A stretch of DNA of 64,000 nt. It comes from Neobacillus endophyticus (GTDB taxonomy: Bacteria > Bacillota > Bacilli > Bacillales > Cytobacillaceae). Positions 1 to 11,103 of this stretch are shown here, piece after piece; position 1 is the first letter of the stretch; every line of letters begins with the position of its first letter. The notes beneath the pieces were generated by a model, which had not been told where the DNA came from, ran no database searches, and saw only the letters and a program-made list of their open reading frames with translations. The position numbers and the translations under genes were made by a program. The DNA lies in NCBI RefSeq assembly GCF_013248975.1, contig NZ_JABRWH010000001.1:3244001-3308000 (forward strand), in the 5' to 3' direction.

Positions 1-321
1 CGGCTGCCTCTTCCTTCGGGAAATCGCTTGAACCTTTCGGAAGTTGGAAAACTCCATTTTATGGATATGGACCTTGAAAGGTTTCGCTGTTTGGATTTTG
101 CCTACAGAGCAGGGGAAATAGGCGGCACAATGCCAACCGTTTTAAATGCTGCAAATGAAGTAGCTGTCGAAGCCTTTCTGAACGGGAAAATTCGTTTTTT
201 ACAAATTGAAGATTTAATTGAAAAGGCATTGAGCGTTCATCAAGTAATAGAACACCCTAGCTTAAAGCTTATTCAAGAAGTTGACAGAGAAACAAGAGAG
301 TTTGTACGTTCACTCTTATAA
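1..321 (+). CDS. dxr: 1-deoxy-D-xylulose-5-phosphate reductoisomerase, C-terminal part
   Basis: This is the last roughly 106 codons of Dxr, the NADPH-dependent enzyme that turns DXP into 2-C-methyl-D-erythritol 4-phosphate in the non-mevalonate isoprenoid pathway. The frame is open from the first base. The visible part has the family's C-terminal helical domain, with the hallmark stretch [16 protein letters not shown] followed by [16 protein letters not shown]. The N-terminal NADPH domain and catalytic loop lie outside the window. It ends a few bases before rseP, the same dxr-rseP order as in B. subtilis, so the two are probably co-transcribed. Confidence 0.95.
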   Translation, partial: RLPLPSGNRLNLSEVGKLHFMDMDLERFRCLDFAYRAGEIGGTMPTVLNAANEVAVEAFLNGKIRFLQIEDLIEKALSVHQVIEHPSLKLIQEVDRETREFVRSLL

Positions 322-338
322 AAAAGGTGGTTTTATTT

Positions 339-1601
339 TTGACTACAGTTATTGCCTTTATTGTGATTTTTGGCGCACTCGTCTTTTTTCATGAGTTAGG
401 TCATTTTATTTTTGCAAAAAGGGCAGGTGTTCTCTGCCGAGAATTCGCAATAGGTATGGGTCCTAAGGTATTCTCCCATAAAAAAGGAGAAACAACATAT
501 ACCATAAGGTTATTACCAATTGGCGGCTTTGTCCGCATGGCAGGAGAAGATCCTGAAATGGTAGACATTAAGCCTGGCCATCGGGTTGGCTTGTTATTTG
601 ATCAGGAAGAAAAAGTAACAAAGATTATTTTGAATAAAAAGGAAAAGTATCCCAATTGCCGTATTGTTGAAGTTGAATATACTGATTTGGAAAAGGATCT
701 TTTCATTAAGGGATACCCTGATGATGAAGAAGAACAATTAAAAACATTCATCATCCATCCACAGGCTGCTATTGTTGAAAATGGTATAGAATCACAAATT
801 GCTCCAATTGATCGTCAATTTGGTTCCAAAACATTGGGCCAAAGATTTATGGCCATCTTTGCAGGGCCGATGATGAATTTTGTACTTGCATTCGTAGTCT
901 TCGTTTTAATTGCTCTATTGCAGGGGGTCCCAACTAATGAACCCAAATTGGGTGTCATCACCCCTGATGGTGCAGCGAAAGCGGCGGGGCTCAAACAAGG
1001 GGATATTGTACAAAGTATAAATGGATCTGAAATCTCCAGTTGGTCTGATGTTGTGGAAATCATTCGCAAAAGTCCTAATAAAAAATTAGATTTCTCGATT
1101 CTTCGTGGAGGTAAAGAGAAGGATATTGAAGTTACACCTAAAGAAAATATCGTAGATGGCAATAAGATGGGGATTATTGGAGTATACAGCCCTGTTGAAA
1201 AATCTCCAGTTCAAGCTGTAACAAGTGGGGCAAAGGATACTTATTTCTGGACAAAGCAAATTTTTGTTATGCTAGGAAAGCTCGTAACTGGCCAATTTTC
1301 AATCAATGCCCTGTCTGGTCCAGTTGGTATTTATGTATCTACTGATGAAGTAGCGAAATCAGGAATTTACTATTTAATGAAATGGGCTGGAATTTTAAGC
1401 ATCAATCTTGGGATCATGAATTTACTGCCTATTCCTGCGCTTGATGGCGGAAGACTTATGTTCTTTGCAGTTGAAGCAGTTCGTGGAAAACCTGTTGACC
1501 GACAAAAGGAAGGAATGGTTCATTTTATTGGTTTTGCTCTTCTCATGCTTCTGATGCTAGTGGTAACATGGAATGACATTCAAAGATTTTTCTTGAAGTA
1601 A
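339..1601 (+). CDS. rseP: Site-2 intramembrane zinc metalloprotease RseP/RasP
   Basis: This membrane-embedded protease cleaves anti-sigma factors such as RsiW, signal-peptide remnants and FtsL in bacilli. Seen: the zinc motif HELGH at about residues 18-22 in the first membrane segment, a PDZ region at about 185-280, and the second catalytic motif NLLPIPALDGG near residue 361, followed by a final membrane helix. I chose the TTG at 339 because the strong ribosome site AAAGGTGGT ends 8 bases upstream; a GTG at 327 would lie inside that site. The length of 420 aa matches B. subtilis RasP (about 422). A hairpin terminator follows directly. In B. subtilis proS comes next; here polC does. Confidence 0.95.
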   Translation: MTTVIAFIVIFGALVFFHELGHFIFAKRAGVLCREFAIGMGPKVFSHKKGETTYTIRLLPIGGFVRMAGEDPEMVDIKPGHRVGLLFDQEEKVTKIILNKKEKYPNCRIVEVEYTDLEKDLFIKGYPDDEEEQLKTFIIHPQAAIVENGIESQIAPIDRQFGSKTLGQRFMAIFAGPMMNFVLAFVVFVLIALLQGVPTNEPKLGVITPDGAAKAAGLKQGDIVQSINGSEISSWSDVVEIIRKSPNKKLDFSILRGGKEKDIEVTPKENIVDGNKMGIIGVYSPVEKSPVQAVTSGAKDTYFWTKQIFVMLGKLVTGQFSINALSGPVGIYVSTDEVAKSGIYYLMKWAGILSINLGIMNLLPIPALDGGRLMFFAVEAVRGKPVDRQKEGMVHFIGFALLMLLMLVVTWNDIQRFFLK

Positions 1602-1607
1602 ATAATG

Positions 1608-1639
1608 ATGAGGGACCGCAATAGTGGTTCCTCATTTTT
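1608..1639 (+). terminator. Rho-independent terminator after rseP
   Basis: TGAGGGACC and GGTTCCTCA form a 9-bp stem (one G-U pair) followed by TTTTT. It ends the dxr-rseP transcript. Confidence 0.85.
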
Positions 1640-1700
1640 GATTATAGGCAAATATGGTTAAAGTTTTCTGTGGATATTTGCCGAAACAACTCGAATCCTG

Positions 1701-1709
1701 TGATATAAT
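1701..1709 (+). promoter_or_regulatory. Extended -10 promoter for polC
   Basis: TGATATAAT is a perfect TGn plus TATAAT extended -10, with no good -35 at the normal distance. It lies between the rseP terminator and the polC start, so polC has its own promoter here. Confidence 0.6.
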
Positions 1710-1763
1710 TGTTTTTTGATAAAGAAAGACTAGAGAATTTTTAATAGATGGGAGAGAAGAAGG

Positions 1764-4700
1764 TTGAGCGAAAATGCCTTAGGCAAAAAAGAGCGATTCC
1801 AACTCTTGCTCCAGCAGCTTAATCTAATTGAAGATAATTTTGTGATGCACTTTAACAATGCGCAAATTGATAAATTAGTGGTTGAGAAAAAAAGCAAAAG
1901 ATGGCATTTTTATTTTTTATTAGAAAAAATCCTTCCGTTCAATGTTTTTCAAATGTTTACCACTCAATTGGAGAGAACATTTTCAAACATTGCCGTAGTT
2001 TCTGCTGAATTCAACGCATCCGATCAAGCACTTACGCCAGAATTAATCCGTGATTATTGGAGTTATTCGGTCCAGCAAATTGATGGCATCTCACCGCCGT
2101 TGTTGAAAATATTAAATGAACAATTGCCGGAAGTAAGTGGATCGAAGCTTACCATATCTGTTAGAAATGAGGCTGAAGGACTGACGCTGAAACGGAAATA
2201 TGGAACATTATTAAGCGATATTTATCAATCCTTTGGTTTTCCAATGCTGGCAATTGAAACCGAATATAAAGCGGAAGAAAATAATGAAGAATATGAGAAA
2301 TTCTTGCTGGCAAAACAGAAAGAAGACCAGGAGCGTGCGCTATTGGCAATGGTAGAAATGCAGAAGCAGGAAGCGGAGAAAGATAAGGCTCCAAATGATG
2401 CTCCTTCTGGCCCGCTTACCATTGGCCTCACGATTAAGGATGACAGTGAACTTCGCAGTTTGAGCGACATTATTGATGAAGAAAGAAGAGTAGCCGTTCA
2501 AGGATATATTTTTGATTCGGAAATCCGTGAATTGAGGAGCGGACGTTCATTATTAACCTTTAAGATTACTGATTACACTAGTTCAATTATCGTGAAAATG
2601 TTTTCCCGTGATAAAGAAGATGCCGCATTATTCCAGCATATTAAAAAAGGAATGTGGGTAAAGGTAAGAGGAAGTGTCCAAAATGATACGTTTGTCCGCG
2701 ACCTTGTGATGATTTGTAATGATATTAATGAAATCAAACCTGCACAACGGAAGGATCTTGCCCCTGAGGGTGAAAAGCGTGTGGAGCTCCACCTTCATAC
2801 ACCTATGAGTCAAATGGATGCGGTAACCCCGGTAGCTACCTTGATTGCACAAGCGAAAAAATGGGGACATAAAGCCATTGCGGTGACAGACCACGCTGTT
2901 GCTCAATCTTTTCCTGAAGCATTCAGTGCTGGGAAAAAAAATGATATAAAGATTTTATATGGAGTGGAAGCCAATTTAGTTGATGATGGTGTTCCAATTG
3001 CCTATAACACTGCCCATCGTTTATTGGCTGATGACACTTTTGTTGTCTTTGACGTTGAGACCACGGGTCTTTCAGCTGTATATGACACCATCATAGAACT
3101 AGCTGCAGTGAAGGTTAGAGGCGGGGAAATTATTGACCGGTTTGAGTCGTTTGCAAATCCTCATCATCGGCTCTCTGCGACTACGATTAACCTAACGGGT
3201 ATTACTGATGATATGGTGCAAAATGCTCCCGATGATGTCGAGGTATTGAGAAATTTTTATGAGTGGGTTGGAGATGCGGTCCTCGTTGCTCACAACGCAT
3301 CATTTGATATGGGATTCTTGAATGTCGGCTACAAAAAAGCGGGAATGGAAAAAGCAGCTAACCCAGTAATTGATACCCTTGAGCTTGGTAGGTTTCTATA
3401 TCCAGAATTGAAGAATCACCGGTTAAATACATTGGCGAAAAAATTTGATATCGAGTTAACTCAGCACCATAGGGCGATCTATGATGCAGAGGCGACTGGT
3501 TATTTATTGTTGAAAATGTTAAAGGATGCGCTCGAAAAAGGAATTGAATATCATGATGCGCTGAATGATTTTATGGGAAAAGGAAACGCCTATCAACGAG
3601 CCCGTCCTTATCATTGCACATTATTGGCACAGACTGAGGTTGGATTAAAAAACTTATTTAAATTGATCTCTATTGCTCATATTGAATATTTTTATCGGGT
3701 GCCAAGAATTCCAAGATCTGTACTGCAAAAATATAGGGAAGGCATTCTCGTTGGATCAGCTTGTGATAAAGGGGAAGTATTTGAAGGAATGATGCAAAAA
3801 TCTCCCGAAGAGGTCGAAGCATCAGCAAGATTTTATGATTATTTCGAAGTAATGCCAAAGCAGGTATATGCTCCATTAATTGAAATGGAACTGATCCGAA
3901 ATGAAAAAGATCTCGAAGAAATCATCTCCAATATTGTGAGGCTCGGTGATAAGCTTGAGATTCCAGTTGTGGCAACAGGAAATGTCCATTATTTAAATGA
4001 AAATGATAAAATCTATCGGAAAATTTTAATCAGTTCTCAGGGTGGTGCAAATCCGCTAAACCGTCATGAGCTTCCAGATGTTCACTTTCGAACTACTGAT
4101 GATATGCTGGGTGCCTTTGCTTTCCTTGGAGCAGAAAAAGCGAAAGAGATTGTTGTTACCAATACGAATAAAATCGCAGACATGATTGAGGCCATTAAAC
4201 CAATCAAGGATGATTTGTATACACCTAAAATTGAAGGCGCAGAAGACGAGATGCGCCAAATGAGTTATGCGATGGCACATAAAATATACGGTGACACTCT
4301 TCCGGAAATTGTGGAAGCGCGCCTTGAGAAAGAATTGAAAAGTATTATCGGACATGGTTTCGCTGTTATTTATTTGATTTCGCACAAACTTGTAAAAAAA
4401 TCACTTGATGATGGATACCTGGTAGGTTCCCGTGGTTCAGTAGGATCGTCTCTTGTTGCAACAATGACGGAAATTACCGAAGTGAACCCATTACCGCCGC
4501 ATTATATTTGTCCAACCTGTAAGAACTCTGAGTTTTTCAATGATGGTTCTGTCGGTTCAGGTTTTGATTTACCTGATAAGGACTGTCCGAATTGCGGTGA
4601 AAAGTACCGAAAGGATGGACATGATATCCCGTTTGAAACTTTCCTTGGATTTAAGGGCGATAAGGTCCCGGATATCGATTTGAATTTCTCTGGTGAGTAT

Positions 4701-6089
4701 CAGCCGCGAGCTCATAATTATACGAAAGTACTGTTTGGAGAAGAATATGTGTACAGAGCAGGAACAATCGGTACCGTTGCTGATAAAACAGCCTTTGGAT
4801 ATGTAAAGGCATATCAGCAGGACAACAATCTTCATATGCGCGGCGCAGAAGTGGAAAGACTTGCTTCCGGTTGTACTGGCGTAAAACGAACGACTGGCCA
4901 GCATCCAGGCGGTATCATCGTTATTCCGGATTATATGGATGTTTATGATTTTACACCGATCCAATTCCCGGCCGATGATCGTACATCTGAATGGCGGACG
5001 ACACATTTTGATTTCCATTCCATCCATGACAACGTTCTTAAACTCGATATTCTTGGACACGACGATCCGACGGTTATCAGGATGCTTCAAGATTTAAGCG
5101 GAATCGATCCTAAAACGATTCCAACAGATGATCCTGAAGTCATGAAGATTTTTAGCAGTACGGAATCACTTGGGGTAACAGAAGAGCAAATTATGTGTAA
5201 AACCGGTACGCTGGGAATCCCTGAGTTTGGAACACGATTTGTTAGACAAATGCTTGAAGACACAAAACCTACCACCTTCTCTGAACTTGTTCAGATTTCA
5301 GGTTTATCACATGGTACCGATGTATGGCTAGGCAATGCTCAGGAATTGATTCACAATAAAATTTGTACGTTAAGTGAAGTAATCGGGTGTCGTGATGACA
5401 TCATGGTTTATCTGATCTATCAAGGGCTTGAACCTTCCTTTGCTTTTAAAATCATGGAATCAGTTCGTAAGGGGAAAGGCCTGTCAGAAGAAATGGAAGA
5501 AGAAATGCGCAAGAACGAAGTGCCGGAATGGTATATTGACTCTTGTAAAAAAATAAAATATATGTTCCCTAAGGCGCATGCTGCGGCATATGTATTAATG
5601 GCTGTAAGGATTGCTTATTTTAAAGTGCATCTTCCTTTGCTTTATTATGCTGCCTATTTCACAGTCCGGGCCGAGGATTTTGACCTGGAAACAATGACCC
5701 GCGGGCCAGAAGCTATCCGTGCAAAAATCGAAGAAATCAACGCAAAAGGACTGGACGCATCTAACAAAGAGAAAAATTTACTGACCGTCCTCGAACTTGC
5801 ACTTGAAATGACGCAAAGAGGTTTTTCTTTCCAAAATTACGATTTATATAATTCTGCGGCATCGGAATTTATTATCGATGGAGATACCTTAATTCCACCG
5901 TTTAATTCTATTCCAGGTCTTGGTACCAATGCAGCAATTAATATAATAAATGCCAGAAAAGATGGAGAGTTTTTATCTAAAGAAGACCTCCAACAGCGCG
6001 GAAAGGTTTCAAAAACGATTCTGGAATATTTAGACAAACAGGGGTGCTTATCTGCCCTTCCAGAACAAAATCAGCTGTCGTTGTTTTAA
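1764..6089 (+). CDS. polC: DNA polymerase III alpha subunit, Gram-positive type PolC
   Basis: This is the main replicative polymerase of Firmicutes, with built-in 3'-5' proofreading. Domains in order: an N-terminal region, an OB fold (about 235-330), a PHP domain starting at [10 protein letters not shown] (about 342), an inserted DEDDh exonuclease with DVETTGL (about 430), a zinc site with CPTC (about 914) and CPNC (about 941), a palm with [12 protein letters not shown] (about 968), and a C-terminal clamp-binding tail QLSLF. At 1441 aa it matches the family (B. subtilis 1437). The start is TTG, preceded by GGGAGAGAAGAAGG. It is monocistronic by appearance: its own promoter is upstream and a repeat element lies 26 bp after the stop. 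Confidence 0.98.
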   Translation: MSENALGKKERFQLLLQQLNLIEDNFVMHFNNAQIDKLVVEKKSKRWHFYFLLEKILPFNVFQMFTTQLERTFSNIAVVSAEFNASDQALTPELIRDYWSYSVQQIDGISPPLLKILNEQLPEVSGSKLTISVRNEAEGLTLKRKYGTLLSDIYQSFGFPMLAIETEYKAEENNEEYEKFLLAKQKEDQERALLAMVEMQKQEAEKDKAPNDAPSGPLTIGLTIKDDSELRSLSDIIDEERRVAVQGYIFDSEIRELRSGRSLLTFKITDYTSSIIVKMFSRDKEDAALFQHIKKGMWVKVRGSVQNDTFVRDLVMICNDINEIKPAQRKDLAPEGEKRVELHLHTPMSQMDAVTPVATLIAQAKKWGHKAIAVTDHAVAQSFPEAFSAGKKNDIKILYGVEANLVDDGVPIAYNTAHRLLADDTFVVFDVETTGLSAVYDTIIELAAVKVRGGEIIDRFESFANPHHRLSATTINLTGITDDMVQNAPDDVEVLRNFYEWVGDAVLVAHNASFDMGFLNVGYKKAGMEKAANPVIDTLELGRFLYPELKNHRLNTLAKKFDIELTQHHRAIYDAEATGYLLLKMLKDALEKGIEYHDALNDFMGKGNAYQRARPYHCTLLAQTEVGLKNLFKLISIAHIEYFYRVPRIPRSVLQKYREGILVGSACDKGEVFEGMMQKSPEEVEASARFYDYFEVMPKQVYAPLIEMELIRNEKDLEEIISNIVRLGDKLEIPVVATGNVHYLNENDKIYRKILISSQGGANPLNRHELPDVHFRTTDDMLGAFAFLGAEKAKEIVVTNTNKIADMIEAIKPIKDDLYTPKIEGAEDEMRQMSYAMAHKIYGDTLPEIVEARLEKELKSIIGHGFAVIYLISHKLVKKSLDDGYLVGSRGSVGSSLVATMTEITEVNPLPPHYICPTCKNSEFFNDGSVGSGFDLPDKDCPNCGEKYRKDGHDIPFETFLGFKGDKVPDIDLNFSGEYQPRAHNYTKVLFGEEYVYRAGTIGTVADKTAFGYVKAYQQDNNLHMRGAEVERLASGCTGVKRTTGQHPGGIIVIPDYMDVYDFTPIQFPADDRTSEWRTTHFDFHSIHDNVLKLDILGHDDPTVIRMLQDLSGIDPKTIPTDDPEVMKIFSSTESLGVTEEQIMCKTGTLGIPEFGTRFVRQMLEDTKPTTFSELVQISGLSHGTDVWLGNAQELIHNKICTLSEVIGCRDDIMVYLIYQGLEPSFAFKIMESVRKGKGLSEEMEEEMRKNEVPEWYIDSCKKIKYMFPKAHAAAYVLMAVRIAYFKVHLPLLYYAAYFTVRAEDFDLETMTRGPEAIRAKIEEINAKGLDASNKEKNLLTVLELALEMTQRGFSFQNYDLYNSAASEFIIDGDTLIPPFNSIPGLGTNAAINIINARKDGEFLSKEDLQQRGKVSKTILEYLDKQGCLSALPEQNQLSLF

Positions 6090-6115
6090 CTGAGACTACT
6101 TTGATAATTCTCGGT

Positions 6116-6306
6116 CAAAGGCCGCTGACCAGGGTGCTTCCGCTTTTCTCATTGTCTAGCTCCAGCACCCTAGCGGCTAGTGTCCTTCGCACTCCGCCCT
6201 ACGATAAGTCAACATCGAATCGCTTACGCTCTTCGTGTTTCCTTTATCTCAGTTGGAGTGCTCCAGGCCAAAGGCCGCTGACCAGGGTGCTTCCGCTTTT
6301 CTCATT
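6116..6306. repeat. Dispersed intergenic repeat with a 38-bp direct duplication
   Basis: A 38-base string starting CAAAGGCCGCTGACCAGG and ending CTTTTCTCATT occurs exactly twice, at 6116-6153 and 6269-6306. Between the copies is a GC-richer segment with inverted partial repeats (CTCCAGCACCCTAGCGGC and GGAGTGCTCCAGG). The composition is unlike the flanks and no plausible gene is present. It resembles the CTCCAGCGCCTAGCGGC-type intergenic repeats I know from Bacillus-group genomes; that link is from memory. The right copy abuts the -35 of the rimP promoter. Confidence 0.7.
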
Positions 6307-6334
6307 TGCATATAAATTCCGATTATGGTATAGT
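6306..6334 (+). promoter_or_regulatory. Sigma-A promoter of the rimP-nusA-infB operon
   Basis: TTGCAT (6306-6311), a 17-bp spacer and TATAGT (6329-6334). It is followed by a leader hairpin and then rimP. Confidence 0.65.
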
Positions 6335-6368
6335 TTTATTGGAAATACTAAGACATACTCTCTAGTTC

Positions 6369-6402
6369 AAGAGTGGGGCATCTCCCACTCTTTCGTTTGT
6401 TT
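6369..6402 (+). promoter_or_regulatory. Leader terminator/attenuator hairpin upstream of rimP
   Basis: AAGAGTGGG (6369-6377) pairs with CCCACTCTT (6384-6392), followed by an interrupted T tract (TCGTTTGTTT). It lies between the promoter and rimP. In B. subtilis the operon that encodes NusA is reported to be autoregulated by NusA-dependent termination in this leader. The weak T tract here fits a NusA-dependent terminator, but that role is inferred. Confidence 0.6.
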
Positions 6403-6481
6403 ACAATGGTTTAACTAGATTTAATAACCTACAATGAACTACATAGAATATGGATAAGTGATTTGGAAAAGGGGGTAAAGC

Positions 6482-6952
6482 ATGAGCAAAGTAACAGAAA
6501 TGGTAGATGAGCTTGCTTCTCCAATTTTGCAGGAACTCGGTTTGGAATTAGTTGAAATTGAGTATGTAAAGGAAGGGAAGAGTTGGTTTCTTCGCGTTTA
6601 TATCGATAAAGAATCAGGTGTGGATATAGAAGATTGCGGCTTAGTTAGTGAGCGTCTAAGTGAAAAGCTTGACGAGGTTGACCCGATTCCTCATAACTAT
6701 TTTCTTGAAGTTTCATCACCTGGAGCGGAGCGTCCTTTAAAAAAGGCAAAGGATTTTGAAAAAGCTATAGGCAAAAATGTGCTAATTAAAACCTACGAGC
6801 CAATTGATGGTGAAAAAAGCTTTGAAGGACTCCTTCTGGCATTTGATGGTCAAACCGTACAAATTGAAATGAAAATAAAAACCCGCAAAAAGACCATAGA
6901 AATCCCTTATGAAAAAGTGGCAAATGCAAGACTGGCTGTATCGTTCTCATAA
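6482..6952 (+). CDS. rimP: Ribosome maturation factor RimP
   Basis: RimP helps assemble the 30S subunit. The 156-aa protein shows the two-domain family pattern: an N-terminal alpha/beta domain ([22 protein letters not shown], in which two basic/aromatic clusters are typical) with [18 protein letters not shown], then [12 protein letters not shown] and a C-terminal SH3-like barrel (about 85-155). It is the first gene of the rimP-nusA-ylxR-ylxQ-infB-ylxP-rbfA cluster. The ribosome site GGGGG lies about 8 bases before the ATG. Expression probably depends on the leader hairpin upstream. Confidence 0.95.
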   Translation: MSKVTEMVDELASPILQELGLELVEIEYVKEGKSWFLRVYIDKESGVDIEDCGLVSERLSEKLDEVDPIPHNYFLEVSSPGAERPLKKAKDFEKAIGKNVLIKTYEPIDGEKSFEGLLLAFDGQTVQIEMKIKTRKKTIEIPYEKVANARLAVSFS

Positions 6953-7001
6953 ATGAAAAAAGCGAAGAAAAATATGAAAAAGAGTAGGGGGATACAAACA
7001 A

Positions 7002-8123
7002 ATGAGCAGCGAATTATTAGATGCTCTTACTATTTTGGAGAAAGAAAAAGGCATTTCAAGGGATGTTTTAATTGACGCAATTGAAGCAGCTCTGATATCT
7101 GCATACCGCCGGAATTTTAACCAGGCCCAAAATGTTAGAATTGATTTAAATTTACAAACAGGTTCGATGCGTGTATTCGCCCGCAAAGAAGTAGTTGATG
7201 AAGTATTTGATCCGCGGTTGGAAATTTCAGTTGAGGATGCAAGACGTATCAACCCTAACTATCAAGTGGAAGACGTTGTTGAAATGGAAGTTACGCCAAA
7301 GGATTTTGGCCGGATTGCTGCCCAAACTGCCAAACAAGTGGTTACCCAACGAGTAAGAGAAGCTGAACGCGGTATTATCTATACAGAATTTATCGACCGT
7401 GAAGAAGATATTATGACAGGGATTGTGCAACGGCTAGATTCTAAATTTATTTATGTTAGCCTTGGGAAAATTGAAGCATTGCTTCCGTTGAGTGAACAAA
7501 TGCCAAATGAGCGTTATAAGCCACATGACCGTATTAAAGTTTTTATCACTAAAGTTGAAAAAACAACAAAAGGTCCGCAGATTTTTGTTTCTCGCACTCA
7601 TCCTGGATTACTAAAGCGATTATTTGAAATTGAAGTACCCGAGATTTATGATGGTACTGTTGAAATTAAATCGGTAGCTAGAGAAGCTGGCGACAGATCT
7701 AAAATTTCTGTCCATTCCGATAATGCTGAAGTAGATCCTGTCGGCTCATGTGTTGGACCTAAAGGTGCCAGAGTCCAAGCAGTAGTTAATGAATTGAAGG
7801 GTGAAAAAATCGATATTGTGAAATGGTCAAATGATCCGGTTGTGTTTGTTGCAAATGCATTAAGCCCTTCCAAAGTTCTTGATGTTATGGTAAACGAAGA
7901 CGAAAAAGCAACAACCGTTATCGTTCCGGATTATCAATTATCTCTTGCAATTGGGAAGAGGGGGCAAAATGCCCGTCTTGCGGCTAAATTAACAGGCTGG
8001 AAAATCGATATCAAATCGGAATCCGAGGCACGGGAAATAGGTATCTATCCTCGTGAAGAAAAAATCAGGCTATTTGATGATCAGGTTGAACCTGAATTTG
8101 AATATGATGAAGAATTAGAATAA
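7002..8123 (+). CDS. nusA: Transcription termination/antitermination factor NusA
   Basis: NusA binds RNA polymerase and nascent RNA to modulate pausing and intrinsic termination. The 373-aa length matches the Firmicutes form, which lacks the C-terminal acidic repeats of E. coli NusA. Domains: an N-terminal RNAP-binding domain (1-125), an S1 domain (about 135-200, [21 protein letters not shown]), and two KH domains ([12 protein letters not shown] near 250 and [12 protein letters not shown] near 315). The tail is acidic. It sits 49 bp after rimP with AGGGGG as ribosome site, within the operon it is expected to autoregulate. Confidence 0.97.
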   Translation: MSSELLDALTILEKEKGISRDVLIDAIEAALISAYRRNFNQAQNVRIDLNLQTGSMRVFARKEVVDEVFDPRLEISVEDARRINPNYQVEDVVEMEVTPKDFGRIAAQTAKQVVTQRVREAERGIIYTEFIDREEDIMTGIVQRLDSKFIYVSLGKIEALLPLSEQMPNERYKPHDRIKVFITKVEKTTKGPQIFVSRTHPGLLKRLFEIEVPEIYDGTVEIKSVAREAGDRSKISVHSDNAEVDPVGSCVGPKGARVQAVVNELKGEKIDIVKWSNDPVVFVANALSPSKVLDVMVNEDEKATTVIVPDYQLSLAIGKRGQNARLAAKLTGWKIDIKSESEAREIGIYPREEKIRLFDDQVEPEFEYDEELE

Positions 8124-8140
8124 ACAGGGGGTGAATGATC

Positions 8141-8413
8141 GTGAACAAACCAAGAAAAGTTCCTATGCGAAAATGTGTAGCAACTGGGGAAATGAGGCCA
8201 AAAAAAGAACTCGTTCGCATCGTTCGCTCAAAAGAAGGGGATGTATCGATCGATCTGACCGGGAAAAAGTCCGGCAGGGGAGCATACCTTTCGAGAAGTA
8301 AAGAAGCAATACTGCAAGCAAAGAAAAAAAATATCTTAGCTAATCATTTAGAGGTTTCAATTAATGATTCATTATATGATGAGCTTCTTGAGCTGATAGA
8401 GAAGGAGAATTGA
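8141..8413 (+). CDS. rnpM: RNase P modulator RnpM (YlxR family)
   Basis: This is a small basic RNA-binding protein of the YlxR (DUF448) family, described in B. subtilis as a modulator of RNase P. Family signatures are visible: [22 protein letters not shown] and the GRGAYL motif. I use GTG 8141 because the ribosome site AGGGGGTGA ends just before the in-frame ATG at 8135, which is too close; from 8141 the protein is 90 aa. It lies between nusA and ylxQ as in other bacilli. Confidence 0.9.
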   Translation: MNKPRKVPMRKCVATGEMRPKKELVRIVRSKEGDVSIDLTGKKSGRGAYLSRSKEAILQAKKKNILANHLEVSINDSLYDELLELIEKEN

Positions 8414-8420
8414 CCATTCA

Positions 8421-8723
8421 ATGTCAGATCATCAATGGATGTCATTGCTTGGCTTAGCCAATCGAGCAAGGAAAGTCATTTCAGGTGAGGAGCTAACCGT
8501 GAAACAGATCCGCAGCGGAAATGCTAAACTCATTTTATTGTCCGCAGATGCATCTCGAAATACGGCCAAAAAAATTACAGACAAATGTAATTCGTATGAG
8601 GTTCCATTGAAATTTGTGGAAAACCGTCATCTTCTTGGTCAAGCGATTGGCAAAGAAGCCCGCGTTGTTGTAGCTGTTATGGACGATGGATTTGCCAAGA
8701 AACTGGTAACGTTGCTCGATTAA
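8421..8723 (+). CDS. ylxQ: L7Ae-family RNA-binding protein YlxQ
   Basis: A 100-aa L7Ae/L30e/S12e/Gadd45-fold protein, the kink-turn-binding family also called RplGA. Visible family features are [37 protein letters not shown] near the N-terminus and the [19 protein letters not shown] core that forms the RNA-binding loop. The exact cellular RNA target is not known. It starts 8 bp after ylxR, and the ribosome site AAGGAG overlaps the ylxR end, so the two are likely translationally coupled. Confidence 0.9.
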   Translation: MSDHQWMSLLGLANRARKVISGEELTVKQIRSGNAKLILLSADASRNTAKKITDKCNSYEVPLKFVENRHLLGQAIGKEARVVVAVMDDGFAKKLVTLLD

Positions 8724-8742
8724 ATCTAGCGGGGGTGAAACT

Positions 8743-11103
8743 ATGAGTAAAATACGTGTTTATGAGTATGCAAAAAAACATAATATTTCAAGTAAAGAAA
8801 TTATTACAAAACTAAAAGAAATGAATATAGAGGTTTCGAACCATATGGCAACTTTAGAAGAAGGAGACATTAAAAAGCTTGATGCAGCCTACAATAAAAA
8901 TGATGGGAAAGCTGCTCAAAATAATCAAGCTAACGTGTCTCATGATAAACATGCAAACCATTCACAGCAAAGACAAGGAAAAAACACTCAGCAAAAACAA
9001 GGAAATACACAACAAAAACGTTCAAATGCAAATCCAGGCCAACAGAATCAGGTTAACAAGCCGCAGTCGCAGCCAAAAATGGCGGTGAAAACATTTGAGG
9101 ACGATGATGATCAAATTGTCGCACCGACTAAAGTGAAAGTTGTTGCTGTTCCTCCGAAAAATAAAGAAGGCAAGAAGCATGACCAGGAATATCAATCCAA
9201 AGAAAATAAGGCCTTCCAAGCTGGAAAAGGTAAAAACAAACCTTTTACAAATCAAAATCGAAACAACCAAAATAATAAAAAGAAGAATCAGCCTCATGTA
9301 CAGCAGCCTCAACAGCAACAGCAACAGCAGAAGCGAAAAGAAAAAGAACTTCCGTCTAAGATTACTTTTAGCGAGTCATTAACTGTTGCAGAGCTAGCAA
9401 AGAAATTACATCGTGAGCCATCAGAAATTATTAAAAAGTTATTTTTATTAGGTGTAATGGCTACTATCAACCAAGTGTTAGATAAAGATGCAATTGAGCT
9501 TATTGCCAGCGAATACGGGGTTGAAGTAGAAGAAGAAATAAAAGTTGATACAACAGACCTGGAAATTTATTTTACTGAAGATACGGCAGAAAATTTAATT
9601 GAGCGGCCAGCTGTCGTAACGATCATGGGTCACGTTGACCATGGGAAAACAACACTACTTGATTCCATTCGGAATACAAAAGTTACTGAGGGTGAAGCAG
9701 GTGGGATCACTCAGCATATCGGTGCATATCAAGTTGTAGAAAATGGAAAGAAAATTACTTTCCTTGATACACCGGGACATGCTGCATTTACTACTATGCG
9801 TGCTCGCGGCGCTCAAATAACAGATATTACGATTCTTGTTGTGGCAGCGGATGACGGTGTTATGCCGCAAACAGTTGAAGCAATAAACCATGCTAAAGCT
9901 GCTGAAGTACCAATCATTGTTGCCGTAAATAAAATGGATAAGCCGGCAGCAAATGTCGACCGGGTTATGCAGGAGCTGACAGAGCACGGGCTTGTCTCAG
10001 AAGCATGGGGCGGCGAAACGATTTTTGTCCCACTCTCTGCAAAAACTGGTGAAGGTATCGATAATCTTTTAGAAATGATTCTTTTAGTAAGTGAAGTGGA
10101 AGAATATAAAGCGAACCCTAATCGTCATGCTGTCGGTACTGTTATCGAAGCAAGATTGGATAAAGGGCGCGGATCTGTTGCCACATTACTTGTTCAAAAT
10201 GGAACATTAAAAATTGGCGATCCGATTGTTGTTGGTAATACCTTTGGCCGTGTAAGGGCAATGGTGAATGATACAGGCCGTCGTGTGAAAGAGGCAGGTC
10301 CATCCACTCCTGTTGAAATTACAGGGTTAAACGAAGTTCCTCAGGCTGGAGATCGTTTTGTCGTGTTTGATGATGAAAAAACTGCACGTCAAGTGGGTGA
10401 AGTACGTGCTCAGCATGCATTAGCTGCTCAACGTGGCGAAAAGACTCGTGTAAGTCTTGATAACCTCTTTGAACAATTAAAGCAAGGGGAAATGAAAGAT
10501 CTCAATATTATCATTAAAGCGGATGTTCAAGGATCTGCTGAGGCTCTTGCTGCCTCACTGATGAAAATCGATGTTGAGGGCGTAAATATTAGAATCATTC
10601 ATAACGGTACTGGAGCTATTAATGAATCAGATATCAGCCTTGCTTCTGCCTCCAATGCAATTGTAATTGGATTCAATGTTCGTCCAGATGCCAATGCAAA
10701 ACGGGCTGCCGACGCTGAAAAAGTAGATGTGCGCTTGCACCGGATCATTTATAAAGTAATTGAAGAAATGGAAGCAGCGATGAAAGGGATGCTGGATCCT
10801 GAGTTTGTCGAAAAAATTATCGGTCAAGCAGAAGTTCGGCAAACCTTTAAGGTTTCCAAAGTGGGAACAATTGCTGGTTCTTATGTGACAGATGGTAAAA
10901 TTACTCGTGATAGTGGAATTCGTGTCATTCGTGATGGCGTGGTCATCTTCGAAGGTGAAGTTGATGCCCTAAAACGTTATAAAGATGATGCAAAAGAGGT
11001 TTCACAAGGCTACGAGTGTGGTATAACCGTTAAAAACTTTAATGATATTAAAGAAGGAGATATCATTGAAGCTTATGTAATGGAAGAAGTAGAACGCAAA
11101 TGA
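8743..11103 (+). CDS. infB: Translation initiation factor IF-2
   Basis: This GTPase brings fMet-tRNA to the 30S subunit and promotes subunit joining. At 786 aa it is longer than B. subtilis IF-2 (about 716) because of a low-complexity Lys/Gln/Asn linker at about residues 50-205, with a run of seven glutamines. The N-terminal IF2N motif ([19 protein letters not shown]) and a second IF2N copy near 210 are present. G domain: GHVDHGKTT at about 295, then DTPGHAAF and NKMDKP. Domains II-IV follow, ending in the fMet-tRNA-binding C2 barrel. The stop overlaps the ylxP start (ATGA). Confidence 0.98.
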   Translation: MSKIRVYEYAKKHNISSKEIITKLKEMNIEVSNHMATLEEGDIKKLDAAYNKNDGKAAQNNQANVSHDKHANHSQQRQGKNTQQKQGNTQQKRSNANPGQQNQVNKPQSQPKMAVKTFEDDDDQIVAPTKVKVVAVPPKNKEGKKHDQEYQSKENKAFQAGKGKNKPFTNQNRNNQNNKKKNQPHVQQPQQQQQQQKRKEKELPSKITFSESLTVAELAKKLHREPSEIIKKLFLLGVMATINQVLDKDAIELIASEYGVEVEEEIKVDTTDLEIYFTEDTAENLIERPAVVTIMGHVDHGKTTLLDSIRNTKVTEGEAGGITQHIGAYQVVENGKKITFLDTPGHAAFTTMRARGAQITDITILVVAADDGVMPQTVEAINHAKAAEVPIIVAVNKMDKPAANVDRVMQELTEHGLVSEAWGGETIFVPLSAKTGEGIDNLLEMILLVSEVEEYKANPNRHAVGTVIEARLDKGRGSVATLLVQNGTLKIGDPIVVGNTFGRVRAMVNDTGRRVKEAGPSTPVEITGLNEVPQAGDRFVVFDDEKTARQVGEVRAQHALAAQRGEKTRVSLDNLFEQLKQGEMKDLNIIIKADVQGSAEALAASLMKIDVEGVNIRIIHNGTGAINESDISLASASNAIVIGFNVRPDANAKRAADAEKVDVRLHRIIYKVIEEMEAAMKGMLDPEFVEKIIGQAEVRQTFKVSKVGTIAGSYVTDGKITRDSGIRVIRDGVVIFEGEVDALKRYKDDAKEVSQGYECGITVKNFNDIKEGDIIEAYVMEEVERK

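Noticed and set aside
4569..5090. 173-aa antisense open frame inside polC
   Set aside because: The sense strand encodes conserved PolC palm sequence; the antisense frame has no ribosome site or recognisable domain.
6044..6418. 124-aa open frame at the end of polC
   Set aside because: It overlaps polC and crosses both copies of the repeat; the protein repeats the same segment because the DNA does.
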